Below are positions 32,431-40,256 of a DNA stretch of 64,000 bases, in pieces. A model generated the notes under the pieces. It ran no database searches, had not been told where the DNA came from, and saw only the letters and a list, made by a program, of their open reading frames with translations. Both the position numbers and the translations under genes were made by a program. This DNA comes from DASWJS01 sp036397035 (GTDB taxonomy: Bacteria > Actinomycetota > AC-67), in contig DASWJS010000018.1 of assembly GCA_036397035.1 (NCBI GenBank), positions 36,231 to 100,230 on the forward strand. The letters run 5' to 3'. Within the stretch, counting starts at the first letter, position 1; each line of letters begins with the position of its first letter.

Positions 32431-33282
32431 GTGAGCGGCATTCTTTCCATCGTCGGGACCCCGATCGGCAACCTTGACGACCTGTCGATCCGCGCGGCGG
32501 CGACCCTGGCTCGCGCGGACGTGATCGCGTGCGAGGACACGCGCGTGACCGGCAAGCTGATGGCGCGCGTCCGGGCGATGCACCCCGACGCGCACCGCGC
32601 GCGGCTCGTCGCCTGTCATGCGCGCAACGAACGCGAGCGCATCCCGGAGCTGGTGCGGGCGGTGCGGGCGGGCTCGCGGGTGGCGCTCGTCACGGACGCG
32701 GGGATGCCGGGCCTATCGGACCCCGGGCGACGCGTCGTCGAGGCGTGCGCCGATGCGGGTGTGCGCATCGAGGTCATCCCCGGCCCGTCCGCGGTCCCGG
32801 CCGCGCTGATCGCAAGCGGCCTTCCCACGGCGCGGTTCGTCTTCGAGGGGTTTCTGCCGCGCGCGGGGACGGCCCGGCGCGCGCGTCTCGCGGCGCTGGC
32901 CGGCGAGGAGCGCACCGTCGTGCTGTTCGAGGCTCCGCACCGCATCGCCGCGACGCTCGCCGACCTCGCCGCGGCGCTCGGGCCGCGACGGGCGGCGCTC
33001 GCCCGCGAGCTGACCAAGCTCCACGAGGAGGTGCTCCGCGGCACTCTGCCCGAGCTGGCCGATGCGATCGCGGGCACGGGCGCGCGCGGGGAGATGACGC
33101 TCGTCATCGAAGGGGCGAGCCCGGCGGCGAGCGTACCCGCTCCGGCGGATCTGGCCGGCGCGGTCGCCGCCCGCGTCGCGGGCGGGCAGACCAAGCGCGA
33201 CGCGATCGCGTCCGTCGCGGCGTCCGCCGGCGTGCCCAAGCGCGCGGTGTATCAGGCCGTGCTGGACCGGCCGGAGTCGTGA
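32431..33282 (+). CDS. rsmI: 16S rRNA (cytidine-1402-2'-O)-methyltransferase RsmI
   Basis: 283 residues from a GTG. Tetrapyrrole-methylase-fold enzyme: GILSIVGTPIGNLDDLSIRA at the start, CEDTRVTGKLM, VALVTDAGMPGLSDPG, VIPGPSA and FEGFLPR are the RsmI landmarks in the usual order. It 2'-O-methylates C1402 in the ribosomal P site with SAM. First gene of the conserved core region. Confidence 0.95.
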   Translation: MSGILSIVGTPIGNLDDLSIRAAATLARADVIACEDTRVTGKLMARVRAMHPDAHRARLVACHARNERERIPELVRAVRAGSRVALVTDAGMPGLSDPGRRVVEACADAGVRIEVIPGPSAVPAALIASGLPTARFVFEGFLPRAGTARRARLAALAGEERTVVLFEAPHRIAATLADLAAALGPRRAALARELTKLHEEVLRGTLPELADAIAGTGARGEMTLVIEGASPAASVPAPADLAGAVAARVAGGQTKRDAIASVAASAGVPKRAVYQAVLDRPES

Positions 33283-33292
33283 GGCCGGCGAG

Positions 33293-33541
33293 TTAGAACC
33301 GTTTCAGCTCCGCGAGGCACTGCGCGCACACCTGGTGCTCGCGGTACTCGCGCAAGCCGTCGTAGCCCGAGCAGAACGTGCAGAGCTGACGCTTCTTCTG
33401 CAGGATGATTCGGTCCTCCTCGACGGCGATGTCCATCTGGTCGCCCTCGCGGATGTCGAAGGAACGCCGAAGCTCGGCTGGGAGCACGATCCTCCCGAGA
33501 TCGTCGATCTTGCGACTCACGCCCGTCGTGCGTGCGGCCAC
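33293..33541 (-). CDS. AbrB-family transcriptional regulator with zinc-ribbon tail
   Basis: 82 residues from a GTG with GAGGAG six bases upstream. Residues 5-52 are the AbrB/SpoVT swapped-hairpin DNA-binding domain (GVSRKIDDLGRIVLPAELRR). The tail has CTFC and CAQC (27 residues apart or less), a zinc-ribbon absent from Bacillus AbrB. The gene sits between rsmI and metG, where abrB lies in Bacillus, but in the opposite orientation to its neighbours. Global regulator by analogy. Confidence 0.85.
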   Translation of the reverse strand: MAARTTGVSRKIDDLGRIVLPAELRRSFDIREGDQMDIAVEEDRIILQKKRQLCTFCSGYDGLREYREHQVCAQCLAELKRF

Positions 33542-33667
33542 TGCTCGCTCCTCTCCGGCCCTCCGCCCCCTTTGAAACTCGGTCCGTCCCGTTCGGGGGC
33601 TCCCTATAATGCCTGAACCGGCGGGCGCGATGCCCCGGAGCGCAACCCCCTGGGAGTGAGGACGGCA

Positions 33668-35200
33668 GTGGACCACACCTTCTACGTCACGACGCCGATC
33701 TACTACGTCAACGACGTGCCGCACATCGGCCACGCCTACACGACCGTGGCCGCGGACGCGGCCGCGCGCTACCACCGGCTGCGGGGCCACGAGACGTTCT
33801 TCCTGACCGGGACCGACGAGCACGGACAGAAGGTCGAGCGTGCCGCCCGCGAACGCGGTAAGGACCCGCAGGCGTGGTGCGACGAGATCGTGCCCGACTG
33901 GAAGGCGCTGTGGGGGCGGCTCGGCATCTCCAACGACGACTTCATTCGCACGACCGAACAGCGACATAAGGAACGCGCGCAGGCCTTCTGGCAGGCGCTG
34001 AAGGACACCGGCGACGTCTACCTGGACACCTACGAAGGCCCGTACTGCATCGCGTGCGAGGAGTTCTATGCGCCCGACAAGCTCCTCGACGGCAACCTGT
34101 GCCCCGTTCACGGCCGCCCGGTCGAGCAACTGCGAGAGGAGAACTACTTCTTCCGCCTGTCGAAGTACAAGGACTGGCTGCTGAACGACTACTACGCGCG
34201 CACGCCCGCGCCGGTGCAGCCGCGGGCGCGGCTCAACGAGGTGATCGCGTTCTGCCAGGACCTGAAGGACACCTCGATCACGCGCTCGTCGCTGACGTGG
34301 GGGATCCCGGTCCCGTGGGATCCCAAGCACGTGATGTACGTCTGGGTCGAGGCGCTGCTGAACTACGTCACGGCGCTCGGCTACCCCGACGGAGCGAACT
34401 TCAAGACCTTCTGGCCGGGGGTGAACATCGTCGGCAAGGACATCCTGCGCTTCCACGCGGTGACGTGGCCGGCGATGCTGCACGCCGCCGGCGTCGACCC
34501 CCCGCAACTGGTGTTCGCGCACGGCTGGCTGCTGGTCGGCGGCGAGAAGATGAGCAAGACCAAGCTCACCGGCATCCATCCCGACGACCTCCTCGGAACG
34601 TTCGGCTCCGACGCGTTCCGCTACTACTTCCTGCGCGAGGTCGCCTTCGGGCAGGACGGGTCGTTCTCGTGGGAGTCGTTGCACGCGCGCTACACGTCCG
34701 AGCTTGCCAACGGGTTCGGCAACCTCGCCTCGCGCGTGCTGACCCTGATCGAGTCGAACCGCGACGGCTTCGTGCCGAGCCCCGACGGCGGCGAGCAGGA
34801 TCCTGAGCGGGCCGTGCGCTCGACCGTGGAGAAGGCGGTCGCGACCTACGACGACGCCTTCGAGCGTTTGGCGTTCCACGAGGCACTGGAGGCCGTCGAT
34901 GCGATCGTTCGCCACGCGAACGGCTACTTGGTCGAGACCGCGCCGTGGAAGCTGGTGAAGGAACCGAACACCGACAAGCGCGTGAACGCGATCCTGTACA
35001 CGTGCGCCGAGGTGCTGCGCGTGCTCGCGGTGCTGCTCTCGCCCGTGACCCCGGACGCCTGCGGGCGCCTCTGGACCAGCCTGGGCATCCCCGACTCCCT
35101 GGCCGAGCAGCGCCTCCCCGCCGCCGCCCGTTGGGGCGGCCTCGCCCCCGGCACGCGCGTCGGCAAGGGCGAGCCCCTCTTCCCCCGCGTCGAGGCCTGA
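33668..35200 (+). CDS. metG: Methionyl-tRNA synthetase
   Basis: 510 residues. Class I motifs PHIGH (HIGH, near residue 20) and KMSKT (KMSKS); a zinc-type knuckle CIACEEFY with a second CPVHG. The anticodon-binding helices follow and there is no C-terminal EMAP tRNA-binding domain. I prefer the GTG at 33668 (GAGG seven bases upstream) to the GTG at 33656, because the protein then begins directly with FYVTTPIYYVND. Confidence 0.96.
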   Translation: MDHTFYVTTPIYYVNDVPHIGHAYTTVAADAAARYHRLRGHETFFLTGTDEHGQKVERAARERGKDPQAWCDEIVPDWKALWGRLGISNDDFIRTTEQRHKERAQAFWQALKDTGDVYLDTYEGPYCIACEEFYAPDKLLDGNLCPVHGRPVEQLREENYFFRLSKYKDWLLNDYYARTPAPVQPRARLNEVIAFCQDLKDTSITRSSLTWGIPVPWDPKHVMYVWVEALLNYVTALGYPDGANFKTFWPGVNIVGKDILRFHAVTWPAMLHAAGVDPPQLVFAHGWLLVGGEKMSKTKLTGIHPDDLLGTFGSDAFRYYFLREVAFGQDGSFSWESLHARYTSELANGFGNLASRVLTLIESNRDGFVPSPDGGEQDPERAVRSTVEKAVATYDDAFERLAFHEALEAVDAIVRHANGYLVETAPWKLVKEPNTDKRVNAILYTCAEVLRVLAVLLSPVTPDACGRLWTSLGIPDSLAEQRLPAAARWGGLAPGTRVGKGEPLFPRVEA

Positions 35201-35255
35201 CTCAACGACGCGGCGTCGGGCCCCTCTTGCCGGTCGGGGGGTCCGGGGGGTAGAG

Positions 35256-35269
35256 TCTTACATGTAAGA
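35256..35269. promoter_or_regulatory. Perfect 14-bp palindrome, operator of the first toxin-antitoxin pair
   Basis: TCTTACATGTAAGA is fully self-complementary and lies 18 bp before the antitoxin start codon, just after TAGAGT. This is where AbrB/MazE-type antitoxins bind to repress their own operon. Confidence 0.65.
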
Positions 35270-35287
35270 GTATCCCCGGAGGTCGGT

Positions 35288-35521
35288 TTGAGAATCACCG
35301 CGAAAGGCCAGGTCACGATTCCGGTGGAGGTTCGTGAGCAGTTGGGTCTGCTCCCCGATACGGAGGTCGATTTCGTCGTGGACGGCGAAACGGTCCGGAT
35401 CGTGCGCAAGGCCGTCCCTCGTCGCGAGAGTCGTGGGGCGAAGGTCGTGCGCAGACTGCGCGGGACGGGAACCGTCCGGATGGGCACCGACGAAATCATG
35501 GGCTTGACGCGCTCGCGATGA
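35288..35521 (+). CDS. vapB: AbrB/MazE-type antitoxin (VapB)
   Basis: 77 residues from a TTG with GGAGGT four bases upstream. The N-terminal 45 residues are a SpoVT/AbrB DNA-binding domain (RITAKGQVTIPVEVREQLG); the basic tail with an RGTGTVRM segment would wrap and inhibit the toxin. It overlaps the PIN gene by ATGA. It probably represses its own promoter through the palindrome at 35256. Confidence 0.88.
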   Translation: MRITAKGQVTIPVEVREQLGLLPDTEVDFVVDGETVRIVRKAVPRRESRGAKVVRRLRGTGTVRMGTDEIMGLTRSR

Positions 35522-35922
35522 CGACGATCCTCGTCGACAGCAACGTGTTGCTCGATGTCGCGACAGAGGATCCAGCGTGGGGCGCCTGGTCGTCGGACGC
35601 GCTTGAGAAGGCTGCCGAAACCAGCGCTCTTGCGATCAACGCAATCGTCTACGCAGAGGTCTCCATCCGTTACGCGACCATCGAGGAACTCGAATCCGTC
35701 CTGCCCTCCGACGTCTTCCGGCGCGAGCCTTTGCCGTACGAAGCTGCCTTCCTGGCCGGCAAGGTATTTGTCGACTACCGGCGCCGCGGAGGAAGTCGGG
35801 CCACGCCGCTGCCCGACTTCTTCATCGGCGCGCACGCGGCGGTCGCGGACTACCGGCTTCTCACGCGGGACGCGTCCCGCTATCGCACGTACTTTCCCTC
35901 ACTCGAGCTGATCGCACCCTGA
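35518..35922 (+). CDS. vapC: PIN-domain toxin (VapC)
   Basis: 134 residues. PIN ribonuclease residues: Asp in ILVDSNVLLD, Glu in YAEVSIRY, and the acidic pair around LPDFFIGAHAA and LLTRDASRY. VapC toxins cut tRNA or rRNA when the antitoxin is lost. Start overlaps the antitoxin stop, so translation is coupled. Confidence 0.9.
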   Translation: MTTILVDSNVLLDVATEDPAWGAWSSDALEKAAETSALAINAIVYAEVSIRYATIEELESVLPSDVFRREPLPYEAAFLAGKVFVDYRRRGGSRATPLPDFFIGAHAAVADYRLLTRDASRYRTYFPSLELIAP

Positions 35923-35943
35923 GCGAGGCGCCGCGCACGTTCT

Positions 35944-35972
35944 TGACCATGTGCAGCACATGTGACATGCTT
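35944..35972 (+). promoter_or_regulatory. Promoter and operator of the second toxin-antitoxin pair
   Basis: TTGACC (-35, 35944-35949) and CATGCT (-10, 35967-35972) are 17 bp apart. Between them lies CATGTGC-A-GCACATG (35949-35963), a near-perfect palindrome with 7-bp arms. The ATG follows five bases after the -10, implying a leaderless or nearly leaderless mRNA, or a promoter slightly displaced from this guess. Confidence 0.5.
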
Positions 35973-35977
35973 CGCGC

Positions 35978-36217
35978 ATGTCGAAGATGATCCAGGTGCG
36001 CAACGTCCCCGATCGGCTGCACCGCGAACTGAAGCGCAGGGCGAAAGCGCGAGGCCAGGCTCTGACCGAATACATCCAAGATCTGCTCGAGCACGAAGTG
36101 GCCAGGCCGCCGGCGTCCGAAGTGTTCGATCGGATCGAGGCGCGACCCCGTGTGCGGTTGCGTGGTTCGGCCGCGCAACTGATCCGCGACGAGCGAGCAG
36201 GAAGGGAAGCTTCCTGA
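35978..36217 (+). CDS. Ribbon-helix-helix antitoxin (FitA/VapB-like)
   Basis: 79 residues. MIQVRNVPDRLHRELKRRAK, then LTEYIQDLLEHE form the ribbon-helix-helix fold typical of FitA-type antitoxins; the Arg-rich C-terminus would bind the toxin. The stop overlaps the toxin start. Expected to bind the palindrome at 35949. Confidence 0.85.
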   Translation: MSKMIQVRNVPDRLHRELKRRAKARGQALTEYIQDLLEHEVARPPASEVFDRIEARPRVRLRGSAAQLIRDERAGREAS

Positions 36218-36615
36218 GGAGCATCGTCGCGGACGCGTCGGCGATCCTCGAGTACTTGCTGGGAGCGGACCGGGCCGGTCCCATCCGGGAGACGCTCCGG
36301 ATCCCGGGCATCGATCTGCACGTTCCGGCACTGTGCGACGTCGAAGTCACGTCCGGCCTCCGCCGCGCCACGCTCCAGAAGCGACTCTCCGCAACGCGCG
36401 CACGCGACGCCTTGGACGACTACCGGGATCTCCCGCTGCTCAGACACGGTCACGTGGCGCTGCTCGGGCGGATATTCGAACTGCGGGCGAACTTCAGCGC
36501 GTACGACGCCACCTATGTCGCTCTCGCCGAGTCGTTGGGAGCGGAGTTGTTGACGGCCGACGAGCGGCTGGTCCGATCGGTGCGCTCGCACGGCTCGGTC
36601 GGGATCCTGCCGTGA
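36214..36615 (+). CDS. PIN-domain toxin (VapC/FitB-like), apparent CTG start
   Basis: 133 residues. PIN residues: Asp in IVADASAILEYLL, Glu in CDVEVTSGL, Asp in YDATYVALAE and LLTADERL. The sequence similar to other PIN toxins begins right at the overlap with the antitoxin stop (CTGA), and no ATG, GTG or TTG exists in frame near there, so I annotate a CTG start with GGAAGGG eight bases upstream. A start further downstream would remove the first catalytic Asp. Confidence 0.82.
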   Translation: MRSIVADASAILEYLLGADRAGPIRETLRIPGIDLHVPALCDVEVTSGLRRATLQKRLSATRARDALDDYRDLPLLRHGHVALLGRIFELRANFSAYDATYVALAESLGAELLTADERLVRSVRSHGSVGILP

Positions 36616-37044
36616 TCACGGCGAGCGGACGGTGATCGTGCCGCGCATGCCGTAGGCGTAGTGGCCGGGAAGGTGACAGGCGAAGACCAATTCGCCGGGC
36701 TTCTCGAACGTGTAGGTGATCGTGTCGGTCTCGCCCGCATCCAGCGACGCGGCGCCGGGGGTGCCGTCGTGGGTCTCGTCGTGGCCGCGCTCGTGCCTCG
36801 CCTGCTCCGCCTCCGTGCCGATGATGAACTCGTGCGCGATCGGGTCGCCGTTGTCGAGCCGGAACGTCACGGTCTCGCCCGCCCGAACGCTCAGCGCGGC
36901 CGGATCGAAGCGCGAGTGGCGGATGCCGATCCGGACGGTGCGATCGCCCGGCTCGCCCGTGCACGCGAGGCTCGCCAGCAGGGGGCTCGCACACAGGAGG
37001 ACGGCGGCGATGAGCCGTCCCCCTGTGTGCGATGTCGCGGTCAT
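36616..37044 (-). CDS. Exported cupredoxin-domain protein
   Basis: 142 residues. A signal sequence (about 10-30) ends LLASLACTG; it is close to but not a canonical lipobox. The mature part is a single cupredoxin: His in AHEFIIG, then CHLPGHYAYGM supplying Cys, His and Met, a complete type 1 copper site. A His/Asp/Glu-rich insertion (ARHERGHDETHDG) lies between. ATG overlaps the stop of the DUF2330 gene, so the two are coupled. Probably an extracytoplasmic copper carrier. Confidence 0.82.
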   Translation of the reverse strand: MTATSHTGGRLIAAVLLCASPLLASLACTGEPGDRTVRIGIRHSRFDPAALSVRAGETVTFRLDNGDPIAHEFIIGTEAEQARHERGHDETHDGTPGAASLDAGETDTITYTFEKPGELVFACHLPGHYAYGMRGTITVRSP

Positions 37045-38171
37045 GCCGGGAGGCGGCGCCGGATCCCCATGCCGACGGCCAGCGCGACCGCGGCCGCCGA
37101 CGCTGCCAGCCAGCCGCTTCGGCCTGGCACGGGCGCCGGCGCCGAATCGGCTGCGCCGACCGGCACGGGCGTCGGGACGATCTGGATCACCGGCCCGCGC
37201 ACCGGGTTGCGCTCGGGCGCGAGCAGACCGCGCGGCAGTCCGGCGTCGCGCAGCGACGGCTGCGAGCCGTCCGGCGCGATCGCGAGGTCGTAGCCGAGGT
37301 CGCCCGCTCGGGCGAAGAGCCCGAGGTAGGTCACCCACATGCGCTTGGCCGGCATCCAGTCCATGTTGCGGTCCGAGCGCAGGTCGTCGGTGAGCAGGCG
37401 GCTCGCCCGTTCCGACCGCAGGAGCGTGAGTCCCTTCGCCACGAGCAGGCCGGCCTGGTCGCCCGAGCCGCGGGGCGCGGGCAGGATGGCCGGCGCCTCG
37501 TCGGTCATCAGGAACACGTCGGCCTCGACCGGCGCCAGCTCGCCCTTGCCCAGGGCCAGGATGCGCAGCGGCACCCACGGCCGCTCGATCGGGATGGCGA
37601 GGTGGATCGGTGTGCTGTCCCCGGCGGCGATCCCGCGCCGGCGCGCTTCCTTGGCGTCGAATCGCACCGCCATGAAGTACGGCGAGCGGTTCGCGTAGAA
37701 GTCCAGCACCCCCGGCGCGTCGGCCGACAGTGCGAACCCGTTCTGCGTCGCCCAGGCCGCGACCTCGTCGGCGCCGCCCTTCACCACCGTGATGTCCAGC
37801 GCGTCGATCCTCTTCTCGACGATGATCTCGACCGAGTCGGGAGCCGAGCCCGCGCCCGCCGCGAGCGTCACGGCGACCGTCGGCTGCGGCGCGAACTCCC
37901 GAACGAGCCGCTGCAGCGTCCAGCGTCCGGCTCGGTTCACATCCGACGGTTCGCCGGGCAGCGGCACGATCGACCCGAACTTCGCCCCGCCCAGGCCGGA
38001 GAACTCGAACGCGGTGACGTAGTGCTCGACGCCGTCGTGGTAGGCGGCGAGCGTCGTGGTCCGGTTCAGGTTGACGGCCCCGTTGGGGGCCACGAGTCCG
38101 CCGCACGCGAGGGCGACGCCGGGCAGAAGAACGACCCCTAGGACGGTCGCGGTGACGATTCGTACGCGCAT
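37041..38171 (-). CDS. DUF2330 membrane-anchored surface protein
   Basis: 376 residues from the ATG with GGGAGGTGGG upstream. Signal peptide ends at ALACGG; the CGGLVAPN start and the VPLPGEPSDV and ERPWVPLRILAL regions are the DUF2330 landmarks. A Pro-rich spacer and a C-terminal membrane helix (WLAASAAAVALAVGMGI) with an Arg-rich tail anchor it facing outward. Function unknown; coupled to the cupredoxin gene, which suggests a copper or redox role. Confidence 0.82.
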   Translation of the reverse strand: MRVRIVTATVLGVVLLPGVALACGGLVAPNGAVNLNRTTTLAAYHDGVEHYVTAFEFSGLGGAKFGSIVPLPGEPSDVNRAGRWTLQRLVREFAPQPTVAVTLAAGAGSAPDSVEIIVEKRIDALDITVVKGGADEVAAWATQNGFALSADAPGVLDFYANRSPYFMAVRFDAKEARRRGIAAGDSTPIHLAIPIERPWVPLRILALGKGELAPVEADVFLMTDEAPAILPAPRGSGDQAGLLVAKGLTLLRSERASRLLTDDLRSDRNMDWMPAKRMWVTYLGLFARAGDLGYDLAIAPDGSQPSLRDAGLPRGLLAPERNPVRGPVIQIVPTPVPVGAADSAPAPVPGRSGWLAASAAAVALAVGMGIRRRLPA

Positions 38172-38279
38172 GGTTCCCACCTCCCGGTCACTCAGACGCC
38201 GGGTCGGCGCCCGAGGGTTCCGTCCCGTGAGTGCGCGCTCGGCGGCCGGATCAACCGGCGGAGCTGCGATACTGGACCG

Positions 38280-39035
38280 ATGGGCCTGGTCGACACCCAT
38301 TGCCACCTGGACATGCTCGGCGACGTCGCCGCGGCGCTCGGGCGCATGGCGGAGGCCGGCGTGGACCGCTGCGTCACGATCGGCGTCGAGGGGTCGATGC
38401 AGGAGGCGGTCGCGCTGGCCGAGGCCCACGAGCAGGTCTTCGCAACGGTCGGCATCCACCCGCATGAGGCCAAGACCAGGACCGACGCCGCGATCGCGCG
38501 TTTGACCGAGCTGGCCGAGCACCCGAAGGTCGTGGGGATCGGGGAGGCGGGGCTCGACTATCACTACGACAACTCGCCCCGCGACGTCCAGCGCGCGGTC
38601 TTCGCCGAGCAGGTCCGGATCGCGAATGCGCTGGCGGCGCCGCTCGTCGTCCACACGCGCGAGGCGTGGGACGACACCTTCGCGATCCTGGCCGACGAGG
38701 GCCTGCCCGATCGCGTCGTCTTCCATTGCTTCACCGGCGGACCGGCCGAAGCCGAGCGGGCCCTGGCCGCCGGAGCGGCGCTCTCCTTCAGCGGCGTGGT
38801 GACCTTCAACTCGGCCGGCGACGTGCGAGCGGCGGCTGGGCTGGCGCCGCTCGACCGGATCGTGGTGGAGACGGATTCCCCCTTCCTGACGCCGGTCCCG
38901 CACCGGGGCAGGCAGAACGAGCCGGCCTTCGTGCGCCTCGTGGCGAGCGCGATTGCGCAGGTCAAAGGCGTCGACGAGGCTGAAGTCGCCGCGAGTACCA
39001 CCGCGACCGCGGCCCGGCTCTTCGGCTTGCCCTGA
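38280..39035 (+). CDS. tatD: TatD-family metal-dependent hydrolase (DNase/D-aminoacylase-like)
   Basis: 251 residues. Metal ligands in VDTHCHLD at the N-terminus, then IGEAGLDYHYD, VVHTRE, VFHCFTGG and the late VETDSPFLTP, all as in TatD. A phosphodiesterase/3'-5' exonuclease in known members. Part of the conserved metG-tatD-ksgA core. Confidence 0.95.
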   Translation: MGLVDTHCHLDMLGDVAAALGRMAEAGVDRCVTIGVEGSMQEAVALAEAHEQVFATVGIHPHEAKTRTDAAIARLTELAEHPKVVGIGEAGLDYHYDNSPRDVQRAVFAEQVRIANALAAPLVVHTREAWDDTFAILADEGLPDRVVFHCFTGGPAEAERALAAGAALSFSGVVTFNSAGDVRAAAGLAPLDRIVVETDSPFLTPVPHRGRQNEPAFVRLVASAIAQVKGVDEAEVAASTTATAARLFGLP

Positions 39036-39106
39036 GCGGCCGAACACCCGTTCGCTCCGGCTGGTTTGGCGCCCCTCCGGGGGGTTGGTAGCCTCGACGG
39101 GTCTTT

Positions 39107-39130
39107 CGGCCGGGGTAGCGAAACCGGCCG
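39107..39130 (+). other. Leader hairpin before the wall-protein gene
   Basis: CGGCCGG and CCGGCCG form a perfect 7-bp stem with a 10-base loop, immediately upstream of the GAGAGGGGGG ribosome binding site of the next gene. It may modulate access to that site. It does not match the known leader riboswitches of rpf genes that I can recall. Confidence 0.4.
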
Positions 39131-39148
39131 GGAGAGGGGGGAAACCGA

Positions 39149-40231
39149 ATGCTACGAAGGATCCTTCGCGCAGCGATCATCGTAAGCCTGGGGATCGCGA
39201 CGTTTGCATACAGCGCCGCCGAGAAGCGCGTGACCGTGCGCATCGAGGGCGAGCCGGTCGCGGTCCGAACGACGGCCGGCACCGTCGAGACCGTGCTCGA
39301 GCGCGCCGGTGTGGCGTTGGGCACCCACGACAAGGTCGAGCCGCCCTTGCCCACGCCCGTCGCCGACGGCGCCGTGATCGAGGTCCGCCGGGCCAAGACG
39401 GTCACGCTCCTGCTCGACGGCAAGCCCCGCGACGTCCTGACCACCGGCCTGACCATCCAGGAAGTGCTGGAGGAGGCCGATCTCGCGGCCCGGCCGGCCG
39501 ACAAGCTGCTCCCCGGGCCCGCGGCGCCGGTCGCGGCGGGCATGACGATCAGTCTCGAGCGAGCGGTGTCGGTGGTGGTGAAGCACGACGGCCGCTCGCG
39601 GCGGGTCATCACCAACGCCGACTCGATCCACAGGCTCGTGGCCGAACTGGGGATCAAGCTGCGGGCGAGGGACTACGTCGTGCCCGCGCAGCGGCTCGAG
39701 CCGCTGGAGGGCATGGTGATCCGGGTCCTGCGCGTGAAGCTCCGCGAGGTCACCCGGCGCGAGCGCGTGCCGTATACGACCATCCTTCGCCGGGAGAGCA
39801 ACATGGAGTACGGCGAGCGCAAGGTCGTCCAGTCCGGCCGGGCGGGGATCCACCGGGTGCGCTACCAGGATCGATTCTTGAACGGCGAGCGGGTGTCCCG
39901 GCGCGTGATCCGGCGGACCGTGCTGACCGCCAAGCGCGATCAGATCGTCGCGGTCGGGGCCGGCTATCCCGGCTGCGTCTGCAACGCCGGCACCGAGGTG
40001 GGCGACGCGACCTGGTACGGTGAGGCCGACGGGATGACGGCCGCGCACAAGACACTGCCGATCGGGACCGTCGTGCGCGTCGAGAACCTGGCCAACGGCG
40101 CGTGGGTCAACGTGACGATCCGCGACCGCGGGCCTTACGGCGAAGGGCGCATCATCGACCTGAGCGACGAGGCCTTCGCCCGGCTCGCGCCCCTGTCCAA
40201 GGGCGTCATCAACGTACGCATCCGCTGGTAG
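39149..40231 (+). CDS. Cell-wall protein with DUF348, G5 and RlpA-like domains (YabE/RpfB-like)
   Basis: 360 residues. N-terminal hydrophobic anchor (about 5-25). Three DUF348 repeats (VTVRIEGEPVAVRTTAGTVE and two more, about 28-180), a G5 domain (about 190-265, RERVPYTTILRRESNME) and a C-terminal RlpA-like double-psi beta-barrel (about 285-360) with DATWYGE, AAHKTLPIGTVVRV and IRDRGPY, including the conserved Asp. In Firmicutes and actinobacteria such proteins act on peptidoglycan in growth or resuscitation; here the catalytic lysozyme-like Rpf domain is replaced by RlpA. Sits between tatD and ksgA as yabE/rpfB do. Confidence 0.88.
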   Translation: MLRRILRAAIIVSLGIATFAYSAAEKRVTVRIEGEPVAVRTTAGTVETVLERAGVALGTHDKVEPPLPTPVADGAVIEVRRAKTVTLLLDGKPRDVLTTGLTIQEVLEEADLAARPADKLLPGPAAPVAAGMTISLERAVSVVVKHDGRSRRVITNADSIHRLVAELGIKLRARDYVVPAQRLEPLEGMVIRVLRVKLREVTRRERVPYTTILRRESNMEYGERKVVQSGRAGIHRVRYQDRFLNGERVSRRVIRRTVLTAKRDQIVAVGAGYPGCVCNAGTEVGDATWYGEADGMTAAHKTLPIGTVVRVENLANGAWVNVTIRDRGPYGEGRIIDLSDEAFARLAPLSKGVINVRIRW

Positions 40232-40256
40232 CCCGGGGTCCGGCTAGCCTGCTGGC

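Noticed and set aside
39036..39148. c-di-AMP (ydaO-type) riboswitch before the DUF348/G5 gene
   Set aside because: The leader is short and lacks the conserved segments I know from rpf leaders; only a simple 7-bp hairpin is seen.
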